The notes below the pieces were generated by a model that saw nothing but the letters and a program-made list of their open reading frames with translations, was not told the DNA's origin and ran no database searches. A stretch of 64,000 nt of DNA. Source: Symbiodinium sp. CCMP2592. Lineage: Eukaryota > Sar > Dinophyceae > Suessiales > Symbiodiniaceae. Both the position numbers and the translations under genes were made by a program. Shown here in pieces: positions 24,417 through 33,232 of this stretch. Location of the stretch: contig CAJNDT010005445.1 of NCBI GenBank assembly GCA_905221615.1, positions 921,153 to 985,152 on the forward strand, written 5' to 3'. Numbering within the stretch: the stretch's first letter is position 1; each line of letters opens with the position of its first letter.

Positions 24417-25635
24417 AGCTTGGGTAGTTTTAATTTCGGGTATTGGGTTCAAGGGCTGCGGGGATTTACAATGTTGTGGCTGAAAGGGTGTAGATTCAAA
24501 GCTGTAAGCCTTTCACTTGTGGACAGGTGATGAACCGGCTCAGCTCAGAGACAGCATGTATTTAGAGTTTAAATTGGACGGTGCAGGCCGAAGCAACGTC
24601 ACGACGGTGAACTGCTGTGTTTGACGTGAAAGCAACCAGAAACGCCTCGACCCCGCTGCAATCGCGACTGCAAACGCCTCCGAGCTACTCTCTCTATTCT
24701 TCTTTCTTGCTACTGATTTTGGGTGAGTTGGAAACCGACGAGTCAGGCATTTCGCCCTGCCATCGATAAGGTGACGTTTAACGTTCGAAAATCCGAGGTA
24801 TAGATAGACTTACACGGAAGGAGGGAGGGGGGGGAGGGAGGGAGGGAGACAGGGAGAGAGGGGGAGGGAAGGAGGGGGACAGAGGGAGCGAGAAAGTTAC
24901 ATTTGCCTGTATGCAACTAACTACGATCAGAGTTTCTGGCACAATAAGCCGCGAAAGCGCGCTTGTTTGCAATCTCAGGCCCAAGTGACCCCCAAGCTTC
25001 AAACCATCAAGCCCGAAACTCCTCGCCCCAGAAAAGCACAAGCTACATCTTTAAATCCCAGCAGCAAACATCCGAAATAGATGCAGCCCCCCAAAAACCG
25101 CATCCCAACCTCGGCCACGATGTCAACCGGAAGGTGATGCGCCAGCCCAAACCTGAAACGTCGATCCGAACCGGGGATGACCGAAGAGAAGAAGGTTCGA
25201 GGTCGGTTTAGGATTAAGGGAGCTTTGGGCTTTGGGATTAGGACTTGCGGGCTTGAGGGCTTTCTGCAGGAGCTATTAGGGGTCCCTTTTGGGCTTCAAG
25301 GCCATGGAGCCAGAGGCTTCAAAGGACTTAGAGGGCATATGACTTGAACAAGCTATGTTGACGTTGTGACAACTTGCCAAGTGTGTCTTTGACGGTCCTG
25401 AGTGGAACAGCTACAACCTGGAAATACAAGGGGATTCTGTTCGAGATTCTTCGGACCTTTAGAACCAGACCCTATTTTGTAGAAATGGGGGGGAAGATAA
25501 GCTCTTCCTGGCTGAGGTGCAAGGCCAAGGTGGTTGGTCCTCGATAGAACCAGACTCTCATGCGGGAGCGGGAGCTCAAAATGGTTTCACTTTGGAGCAC
25601 TGCCCATGTATGCATCGCACGAAGCCGTGAACTGA
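24417..25635. other. Intergenic, with a (GGGA)n tract
   Basis: A purine-rich GGGA/GGAG tract at 24816-24896. The remainder has no recognisable gene up to the target duplication of TE1. Confidence 0.6.
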
Positions 25636-25640
25636 GAACC
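25636..25640. repeat. TE1 target-site duplication, left
   Basis: GAACC immediately before the 5' LTR, repeated exactly after the 3' LTR. Five base pairs is the usual copia length. Confidence 0.92.
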
Positions 25641-26000
25641 TGAAGAAAGCCCTGAGTTGTGATGCGAAAGCCCTTGTATGAAGTAAGCACTAAAGAGTTG
25701 AACCGTGTAAAGAAGGTTGTGGAGCAGCCTGGTTCAGCGAGCTTACGTCGCGCTGTGCTCAAGCGGACATGGCTCGAGAAGAGCATGCACAGATGCATTT
25801 GCCATGATCGGCAGAAGCATGACATGTCAGGCGCAGCAGACAGCAAGCACTCATGTCCCTGGTGTAAAAAATTCGGAGGGTTGTGCGAGGGTTCATGGTC
25901 AAGAGCTTTGGGCCTAACCTCCCTTGGAAGCCTTTTGAACCACGTTCTTGAGAAGGAGAAGATCACCCTCGACCCCTGTGCAGAGTTCAGATATTCCACA
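25641..26000 (+). repeat. TE1 5' LTR
   Basis: 360 bp, begins TG and ends CA. It differs from the 3' LTR at three positions (gagTtgaac versus gagCtgaac, tgtCcctgg versus tgtCgctgg at one base, and ccttTtgaa versus cctCttgaa). It should hold the promoter and polyadenylation signal, but no TATA box or AATAAA can be pointed to, as is common in dinoflagellates. Confidence 0.95.
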
Positions 26001-26018
26001 GGTTATGAGTTCCCAAGC
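26001..26018 (+). promoter_or_regulatory. Putative primer-binding site of half-tRNA type
   Basis: GGTTATGAG follows the 5' LTR directly. It is complementary to CUCAUAACC, the anticodon loop region of initiator Met-tRNA. Drosophila copia uses an internal fragment of that tRNA and has GGTTATGGG at the same place. There is no TGG-type site for a tRNA 3' end. The gag ATG (26005) lies inside this site. Confidence 0.5.
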
Positions 26019-26772
26019 TCGAGATGCGCAAGTACCAGTTCTGGAAGGAGAGGCTTTGGGCCCAGCATATGGAGCTGTGCAAGAGGAGCCCCTCCGGATG
26101 AGGCCAGAGCTGCCCAACGGAGTCCCTCCCGGGCCGAATGGGCCAAGGAGGGTAGAAGATCCTTCAAGAATGGCTATGAACGCTGTTTCCCCAGATGTTG
26201 GAGAGCCTCGAGCGGGACACAGGACCCGCGCGGAGGCTGCAGCTGGAGGTGAGACGAGGCTGATAGAGCAGCCGTTTTTGTCTCCGGAGTCCACTCAGGG
26301 GACGATGATCAATGCCGGCCATGGAAGGCCTCCGGGAATAGGCACCCCGGAACCGGAATTGTCGCGCGACACTACGAGAACGCTAGACGTGGAAGTTATG
26401 TATGGTGCGGCTGGAGAGCAGGGGACAGTGGTCAGATGGGTCGCTCGTTTGACTGATTTTCTGAGGACAACGGCTACGGGAGCGGGTGGTTTGCAAGATA
26501 GGGTGCTAGAAGGGTTAGGGTTAACGGGAACCCAAGGATCTCCCTCACTTCAACAAACACTGAGAGCACCGCAGCAAGCACCTCAGCAACAAGTTCCACT
26601 GCAGCAGCTTATGCCGCAATCACAGCAGCAGCAGCCACACACGCCCCAGCGTCCTTCGTCCCCTACTACAAGACGACAGCTAGTCCAAGCGTTGAGCTTC
26701 TCACCACCGGAGGAGCTGCCAGGCCGCAAGGAACCCCAGGACTGTTCAGTGCCGAGCAACTTCAGAGATTGA
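26005..26772 (+). pseudogene. gag: TE1 gag, N-terminal part (frame 1)
   Basis: The likely start is ATG 26005 (MSSQARDAQV), four bases after the LTR. The frame encodes a Pro/Arg/Glu-rich N-terminus, a segment VVRWVARLTDFLRT near residue 150, and a Gln/Pro-rich stretch (TLRAPQQAPQQQ). It ends at TGA 26772. The next gag segment lies in frame 3 (its recognisable word is LFSAEQLQRLRALEMEAP), so the reading frame changes somewhere between about 26700 and 26772. I cannot tell a mutation from programmed frameshifting, but no canonical slippery heptamer is visible. In the family this region forms the structural particle protein. Confidence 0.7.
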
Positions 26773-27002
26773 GGGCTTTGGAAATGGAGGCTCCGACCCT
26801 TTATGGCCAGCCAGACAATGTGGGTTCAGCGTCTACGGCTTCTTCTGCAGTGCAAGCCGAAGTTCAACGTCAGCTACAAGAGTTCATGAACCAGCACAGA
26901 AGTGAAACAGCGAGCTTGCAGCAACAGGTGGAGCAGCTTCGAAGGGAGAGAGGAGACCTGCAGAGGCTCGCGGAGCAATCGAGGCTGCAGTCTCAACAAG
27001 CT

Positions 27003-27608
27003 CTACCGGGAGACGCACGGCTACCACATGGTGATCGGGCTTTGCAGTCTCAGCAGCTACATGGAGACGCACGGCTACCACATGGTGATCGGGCTTTGCA
27101 GTCTCAGCAGCTACATGGAGACGCACGGCTACCACATGGTGATCGGGCTTTGCAGTCTCAGCAGCTACCTGGAGACGCACGGCTACCACATGGTGATCGG
27201 GCTTTGCAGTCTCAGCAGCCACATGGAGACGCACGGCTACCACATGGTGATCGGGCTTTGCAGTCTCAGCAGCCACATGGAGACGCACGGCTACCACATG
27301 GTGATCGGGCTTTGCAGTCTCAACAAGTTCTACATGGAGATGCGCGGCTACCACATGGTGATCGGGCCTTGCAGTCTCAACAAGAGCTAGATGGAGATGC
27401 GCGGCTACCACATGGTGATCGGGTCTCGCAGTCTCAGCAGCTACCAGGAGATGCGCGGCTACCACATGGTGATCGGGTCTCGCAGACTCAGCAGCTACCA
27501 GGAGATGCGCGGCTACCACATGGTGATCGGGTCTCGCAGTCTCAGCAGCTACCAGGAGATGCGCGGCTACCACAAGGAGATCGGGTCTCGCAGTCTCAGC
27601 AGCTACCA
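27003..27608 (+). repeat. 54-bp tandem repeat array in gag
   Basis: About eleven head-to-tail 54-bp units, each coding for one 18-residue repeat. Early units carry ALQSQQ and late units VSQSQQ, so the array grew in at least two blocks. Two units have a 3-bp gain (VLHGD, ELDGD). All units keep the gag frame. Two other frames also stay open across the array because the unit is a multiple of three. Confidence 0.95.
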
Positions 27609-27863
27609 CAAGAAGATCGTCCCGAAGACCAGCAGTTACCAGGTCGTAGTCGAGATACCGGTGGTGAACGAGAATCAGGGCGCCGCGAAGATGAGGGGGC
27701 GTCCAAAGAGGCAAGTCGTTCAAGAAGTCCAGCAAGGGATGCAGCTCAGCCAACGCCGATGGAGTTGCTCGGGGTGATCGCCACGGGGATGCGACAGCTT
27801 CAAGAAGTTCAGCTGAAGCAAATGGAGCGAAAGGACGGGCCAGAGGTGGTGAAGCCTGGAATT

Positions 27864-27867
27864 TCCT
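27864..27867. repeat. Nested element target-site duplication, left
   Basis: TCCT precedes the left terminal arm and recurs at 32615-32618 after the right arm. Excising 27868-32614 and one TCCT joins the gag codons in frame. Confidence 0.85.
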
Positions 27868-28676
27868 CTTGCCTCTTGTTAAAGGATTTTTTTTAAATCC
27901 TGCTGTGTTTCGGCCTTCGACGCCTGGAAAAAGGTGTAACAAAAGTCTTGGGCGGGGCCTTGCTTTGACTGAACACTCACAGCTGGGGGGGTCATGAATG
28001 AAGCTTATGTATCAGCGAAAAATCACAGACAACCTGAGTTGTAGCCCATACTACAAAAGATAGAAATAGTTGGAAACCATTTTTCTAATATACTGTGTAT
28101 GTTTCAAAAAACATAAATGCCTATTTCGATTTCTCGAATGCAGGCAACCACATGTCGAGCACCAGTTTCAAATATTTCAGGTTATCGAATTAGGTTCGCA
28201 AATTCGTGGGACCACATCAAATGTCACAGAAAACAGAATTAATGCATTTCAAGTTGTTCTTTGTTTCATATGTGTTTCTGCAGCCACGACACGTGCACAC
28301 ATGCCATGTGGTTTCGTGGTTTTCAAGGCCCTATATTAATTCTTGGCTCGTATAATAATAGGCTTCTTTAAAATTTGCCAGGTTCGAGATGTAGGCCCAT
28401 TGCTTCATGAAGGTAGGAACAATAGCTTCTAGGTCATCTCACCCAAGGCTGGAACAACAGATAGATTCCTACCTTCTCCTACCCCCCTTTCAGACACCAC
28501 AATCCAAAAGCCCCAATCCCCAAAGCCCTAAACCCTAAGCCTAAATAACCCTATAAGCCTAAACTCCTAAATACCCCGCGTACCTTTCAGGGCCCTGCAG
28601 GCAAGCTCGGCGACAAGGCGAAGGAGATCAGACGGTGCCGCGAAGGCGCCAAAGAAAATGTGCCGCGATGGCGCAA
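27868..28676 (+). repeat. Left terminal inverted repeat of nested element
   Basis: Starts CTTGCCTCTTGTTAAAGG. It differs from the right arm by fewer than about ten substitutions and two homopolymer-length changes. It contains an 89-codon frame (28070-28339) mirrored at 32142-32411 with no recognisable domain, and a CCCTAAA-like stretch (28520-28560). Confidence 0.93.
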
Positions 28677-28926
28677 AGGCGACGAATGACGACCAACGAC
28701 GACGACGATTGTGCCGCGATGGCGCAGCCACAGACAAAGAAGATGCGCCGCGATGGCGCAGACATGCACTCAGAGAAGATGCGCCGCGATGGCGCAGACA
28801 CAGACAAGATGCGCCGCGATGGCGCATAGGGGGGAACACATCATGTGCCGCGAAGGCGCAGGAGCAGCAAGTAGGCAGCGCACCGCGAGGGTGCATGTAG
28901 ACTTGTCATGTGCCGCGACGGCGCAT
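28634..28926 (+). repeat. Left subterminal hairpin-repeat array
   Basis: About nine copies of a 17-bp motif close to TGCGCCGCGATGGCGCA, spaced 25-45 bp apart. In each copy TGCGCC/GGCGCA can pair around GCGAT. Variants include TGTGCCGCGAAGGCGCA and CACCGCGAGGGTGCA. Repeated subterminal motifs are typical transposase binding sites in several DNA transposon groups; binding here is inferred. Confidence 0.9.
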
Positions 28927-29797
28927 TCTCTCCCTTACTCTGATCTCTGTGCCTCTCTCTCTCAGGCTGTCTGTGCCACTTTCGACGATGCGCCGTGATA
29001 TCAGTGGCCACTGCCTGAGTGACGGTGTCTGGGCGCTTTGTTGCTGCTCCCTCGAAGATGTTCTGGTTGCGCACACGCAGTCACAGTAAGGCTGTGACAG
29101 CGTCGACCGGGCAGAATGCAGTAGTCAGTAGCCTCAGTCGTGGAAGAAGCCCCGAATGTGTTCATCATATAGCGACTAGAACCGCAATGAGCAGACTCCG
29201 TCTGGAATGACTGTGACGGGCAGTCGAAGTTGCAAACCACTTTTCTTTCTGCCGAGGCTGCCGCGGAAGACGCTCTCCGCTACTAGAGGCCCAGTGCACA
29301 GCTGCGGCCAGCCCACCAGCCAGTTCGTCGTGCTAGCATGTTGACTACCGTTCTATGCCATCAGCAGGCATTGTCTACATCTCTGATCTTTGCAGCCGGA
29401 AGTCTGGGCCCTACGACGACCGGTCTGAGTCGGGTTCACTCGTCGCGGTAGGCACCTGGATCATTGGATCCATTCGTGAGGGGTTCCTATAAAGTACCTT
29501 TAACAGTTTTGGATGCTTCCGGGGGACTGGGGATGATTGAAAGCCGAAACCCTCCACCCCAGAGAAAAAGCAATCCGAAACCCAACCCCAGCTCGTCACC
29601 CAAAAGTTTCTGTGGATGGAATAAGCACAGAAGAAAGTATGCATGTCACATAATGCATCACAGACACCGGTGTTGTGGGGGTGCTCTTGGCCGGTGATGT
29701 CGGGCTCTTGAGCCGGGCATTCATCTCCGACATCAGCTCGCTGACCGTTGCCTCTGCAGGGAGCTACTGCAGAACTCCGTGATAGATGCCGTCTGGC
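28927..29797 (+). repeat. Inner, diverged left inverted arm
   Basis: Matches the reverse complement of about 30880-31560 with many substitutions and small indels. Shared words include ttctggttgc, gtaaggct, ggcagtcgaagttgcaa, gaagacgctctcc, ataatgcatcacagac and catctccgacatcag. No intact coding sequence. Confidence 0.8.
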
Positions 29798-30174
29798 CTA
29801 CAGACTCCGAGGAAGTCTGCGGGATCCGGGATCCCGCCGGTTTGGCTGGAGGCCAGCAGTAGCCTTTCCGCCATTCCAACGCTTCCCAGACCCTGCCAGA
29901 GGCGAATGCTTTGTTTTACTTCGCCGCAGATATCTCAGTTTTGGGGTTTCAGGCAGGACAGGATGTGGGAGGGACCGGGCCCAGGCAGAGTTTGGGGGCA
30001 AGGGCCGGATAGGGGCCACGGCCTGGGTAAAGGTGCGCAGATGCGCGCGCGCACCTGCGATTTTCACATCGGCGAAAGAGCTCATGAACATGAAAGCTGA
30101 CGGAAGATACTTTGGATTTGGATTTAAAAGCTGAGGGTGAAGGTTGATAGACTTGTCGTGCCAGCGGTGGGCGA

Positions 30175-30206
30175 CTCACCCGTCAGTACCGGTACTGACG
30201 GGTGAG
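30175..30206. repeat. 32-bp perfect palindrome
   Basis: CTCACCCGTCAGTACC followed directly by its exact reverse complement. A second version lies 86 bp downstream. Confidence 0.97.
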
Positions 30207-30292
30207 AGCCAGGGGTCTGGCCCTATCCATCCGAGGGCTGAGACAGAGGGTCCTTCTCCCAGCAGCCTGGGTAGACATACACCCGCAGGGCT

Positions 30293-30324
30293 CTCACCGT
30301 TCAGTACCGGTACTGACGGGTGAG
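30293..30324. repeat. 32-bp near-perfect palindrome
   Basis: Same sequence as 30175-30206 except for two bases in the left half (ctcaccGTtcagtacc). The right half is identical. Confidence 0.95.
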
Positions 30325-30879
30325 TGGCGGCACCGGTGTCCCGGATCATGTCTCAGCTTTGATTGGCGCAGGTTTGGATTTATTTCGCTGGGCCACGGCC
30401 TTGGATCGCTGTTGCCTGCCGTAGTCATGCCGAGTCCAAGACCCTCTGCCTAGAGCCAACCAAGTTGCTTTCTCATCAATGCAGCTTTAATGACAATTGC
30501 AGGACGAAGCCTGCAAATTGAGGTCGTCGCAGGCAGCTGCCCAAGCTACTCTGCTCTCGAGTCCCAGGCTGCGGAGGACATGCTTACTGCCCGCGCTGCG
30601 CAGGCAGACTCTTTCGACCCGGGATCAGCTAGTACCAACATCATCAACTCCTGCCGAGGGCCTCCTCGAGACAGAGATGCAAGAAGAGATGGAGTCGAAG
30701 GCAAGAGCGTCAAGAGTGACAAAGGATGAAGGTCTTAGTGAGAAGTTGCACGACCGAGGAGGAGCTGACAGAAGCGCTCGCGACTCTCAGCAAGGAGGAG
30801 GTGGGGAGCAAATACTTTACATCTGCCGATGAGCTTAGACTTCATCGGTGCAAGGCTACCCTACACCAGTGCTTGGTCT

Positions 30880-31560
30880 TTGAGATGCGCACGGCTACGC
30901 ACGCAGAGGCTACTTAATGGAGATTCTGCGGTGGCTCCCTGCACAGGCAAGGATCAGGGACCTGATGTCGGAGATGAGAGGCCCCACTCCCACATCGCCG
31001 GCCGAAAGGACCCCCCCGACAACACCGGCGTCTGTGATGCATTATATGAAAGATCCTTTCTTCCGTGCTTATCCGTCCACAGAAATGACCCAGGTGCCTT
31101 CCGGAAGTGACTCCGACCAAGACGGTCACATGGACTCCTAGTACGCATGGCCCGGGTTAGACTCCACAAACCTTCACTTGGTGTAAGTCTCAGGGCCCAG
31201 CTGCCAAGCCGCTCAGATGATGTAGATGCCTGCTGTAGTCAATCAGCCTGCCACCCGGTGGCCCACAATCGTCATAGTCTGTCAACACGCTAGCGCTCGT
31301 GGACCGGCACAGCTGTGCACTGGCACTGGGCCTCCAGTGGAGAGCGTCTTCCACGGCCTCGGTGATCAGAAAAAAGGCGGCTTGCAACTTCGACTGCCGC
31401 TCACAATGCCTCATTCAATATTCTGGTCACAACCTGCAAACATTCGCGCTTCATGCTTCCACGACTCAGGCAGCCACTGCAGCCTAGACCAGGTCGGCGC
31501 TGTCAAAGCCTTACCGTCACTGCACATGTGCAACCAGAAAGGAAAAAGAGATCAGAGAGC
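30880..31560 (-). repeat. Inner, diverged right inverted arm
   Basis: Reverse-complement partner of about 28977-29797. Frames such as 30917-31141 are open in one arm and broken in the other, so no common protein is maintained. Confidence 0.8.
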
Positions 31561-31845
31561 GAAGGAGGAAGAGATGCGCCGTCGCGGCGCATTTGAGAGA
31601 TAATAGAGAGCCGTCGCGGCGCGGCACATTAGTGCCTAGAGTTCTGCACCCTCGCGGTGCACTAGCTACTGACACTGCGCCGTCGCGGCACATGCTCTGT
31701 CGTCCTCTTCTCTGCGACATCGCGGCGCATCTTGTCTGTTTCTGCACCATCGCGGCACATTTTCTCTGAACGTTTCTGCGCCCTCGCAGCGTCGTCGTCG
31801 TCGTCTTGCGCCATCGCGGCACTTTTCTTTGGCGCCTTCGCGGCG
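31561..31845 (-). repeat. Right subterminal hairpin-repeat array
   Basis: About nine copies of the same motif in the complementary orientation (TGCGCCGTCGCGGCGCA, TGCACCATCGCGGCACA, GGCGCCTTCGCGGCGCC and others). They mirror the left array in orientation but not in exact spacing. Confidence 0.9.
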
Positions 31846-32614
31846 CCGTCTGATCTCCTTCGCCTTGTCGCCGAGCTTGCCTGCAGGGCCCTGAAAGGTA
31901 CGCGGGGTATTTAGGAGTTTAGGCTTATAGGGTTATTTAGGCTTAGGGTTTAGGGCTTTGGGGATTGGGGCTTTTGGATTGTGGTGTCTGAAAGGGGGGT
32001 AGGAGAAGGTAGGAATCTATCTGTTGTTCCAGCCTTGGGTGAGATGACCTAGAAGCTATTGTTCCTACCTTCATGAAGCAATGGGCCTACATCTCGAACC
32101 TGGCAAATTTTAAAGAAGCCTATTATTATACGAGCCAAGAATTAACATAGGGCCTTGAAAACCACGAAACCACATGGCATGTGTGCACGTGTCGTGGCTG
32201 CAGAAACACATATGAAACAACGAACAACTTGAAGTGCATTAATTCTGTTTTCTGTGACATTTGATGTGGTCCCACGAATTTGCGAACCTAATTCGATAAC
32301 CTGAAATATTTGAAACTGGTGCTCGACATGTGGTTGCCTGCATTCGAGAAATCGAAATAGGCATTTATGTTTTTTGAAACATACACAGTATATTAGAAAA
32401 ATGGTTTCCAACTATTTCTATCTTTTGTAGTATGGGCTACAACTCAGGTTGTCTGTGATTTTTCGCTGATACATAAGCTTCATTCATGACCCCCCCCAGC
32501 TGTGAGTGTTCAGCCAAAGCAAGGCCCCGCCCAAGATTTTTGTTACACCTTTTTCCAGGCGTCGAAGGCCGAAACACAGCAGGATTTTAAAAAAATCCTT
32601 TAACAAGAGGCAAG
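31806..32614 (-). repeat. Right terminal inverted repeat of nested element
   Basis: Inverted copy of 27868-28676, ending AACAAGAGGCAAG. It is followed by TCCT, the target duplication, and then by gag sequence. Confidence 0.93.
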
Positions 32615-32618
32615 TCCT
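32615..32618. repeat. Nested element target-site duplication, right
   Basis: TCCT, identical to 27864-27867. Confidence 0.85.
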
Positions 32619-33232
32619 CGCTGCCGTCACTCGAGCCCCCCGGCAAGGACACGAGCCCAGTGGACATCCAGGACTGGCTGGAGGAAGTGGGTTCGATCAT
32701 GGGAGACCTCTCCGATACGAGTCATGAGTGGTGGTCTGGCGTACGAGAAGTTGCACAAGATCATTACAAAAAGTGGGTCACGGCGACCCCGATGGAGAAG
32801 TTGACCTTGGCACTTCCGAAGGACAGCAAGCTGGAGCATGGGAAGTACGGCAGGGTCAATGCAAGGGCCGCTGGGATGATCTTGGGGGCTCTTCCCTCAG
32901 AAGTCAAGAGCGAGATGGTGACGAAGAAGGTCACTGGATCGTCGCTGTCCCTTGTGTTCCGGTTGCTCACCACCTACAGGCCCGGAGGCGAGCAAGAGAA
33001 AACGTTGCTTCTGGAACAGTTGACGACGCCAGAAGGGGCTCCTACCCCCGAAGCAGCGGTGCAAGCACTGAGGAAGTGGGGTAGGTGGTTCTCCAAAAGA
33101 CTTGACGGTGACGGTGCCAGATCCAGTGCTCATGGTGAAAGGCTTGGCGTTGATAGTGGCCCCAGTCTTGGTAAAGAACCAGGACGTGTGGCTGAGGACT
33201 ACTATGATGCGAAACCGGTTGCAGCTCGATAG
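32619..33232 (+). pseudogene. gag: TE1 gag core (frame 2)
   Basis: Resumes gag after the nested element and encodes the core with DWLEEVGSIMGDLSDTS, WWSGV, a Leu-rich helix and RPGGEQEKTLLLEQL. TE2 has matching words at 56776-57240 (WWQGVEG, QPGGSSERSHLLSQLVSP, LRKWQQGLQRA). Around 33093-33098 the run ccaaaag shifts the frame: with one A fewer the protein continues as WFSKDLTVTVPDP in frame 3, the frame of the next segment. The listed end at 33232 is the stop in the shifted, non-genuine frame. This is a probable single-base frameshift. Confidence 0.8.

Larger units (their letters stand above)
26769..27867 (+). pseudogene. gag: TE1 gag, coiled-coil and tandem-repeat part (frame 3)
   Basis: Continues gag after the frame change. 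A heptad-rich coiled coil (VQRQLQEFMNQH, SLQQQVEQLRRERGDLQRL) is followed by about eleven 18-residue repeats of the form GDARLPHGDRALQSQQ, then an Arg/Ser/Glu-rich linker and GVIATGMRQLQEVQLKQME. The frame is interrupted at 27867 by the nested element, and the few codons beyond (to a stop at 27896) belong to that element. It resumes in frame at 32619. The N-terminus of this segment extends upstream of 26769 without a stop to about 26503. Confidence 0.75.
29798..30879. other. Centre of nested element
   Basis: Unique core between the arms. It holds two palindromes (30175-30206, 30293-30324) and short frames without transposase motifs. The plus frame 30726-30917 (MKVLVRSCTTEEELTEALAT) has a protein-like, acidic composition but no known domain. 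It could be a captured host gene fragment. Confidence 0.5.
27868..32614. mobile_element. 4,747-bp inverted-repeat (fold-back) DNA element nested in TE1 gag
   Basis: The ends CTTGCCTCTTG and CAAGAGGCAAG are exact complements. The outermost 809 bp on each side (27868-28676 and 31806-32614) are about 99% identical in inverted orientation. Diverged inverted homology continues inward to about 29797 and 30880. Nine or so hairpin motifs sit in each subterminal zone. No transposase domain is visible in the ~1.1-kb centre, so the element is probably non-autonomous. Long arms recall Mutator-like or fold-back elements, but the 4-bp duplication does not fit Mutator (9-11 bp). Sola-type elements make 4-bp duplications. 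Superfamily unresolved. Confidence 0.93.

Noticed and set aside
25472-26294. Overlapping frames in the 5' LTR (also seen at 35774-36290)
   Set aside because: They occur in both LTR copies only because the LTRs are identical; no domain, and the region is explained as LTR plus gag start.
27003-27608. CRISPR-like appearance of regular repeats
   Set aside because: The 54-bp units are contiguous, without unique spacers, and code for protein repeats.
26884-27942. 352-codon open frame on the minus strand across TE1 gag
   Set aside because: It follows the 54-bp tandem repeats (unit length divisible by three keeps several frames open) and has no domain; the plus-strand gag frame explains the region.
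27868-32614. Assignment of the nested element to Mutator because of its long inverted arms
   Set aside because: The in-frame reconstruction supports a 4-bp, not 9-11-bp, target duplication, and no MULE transposase is visible.
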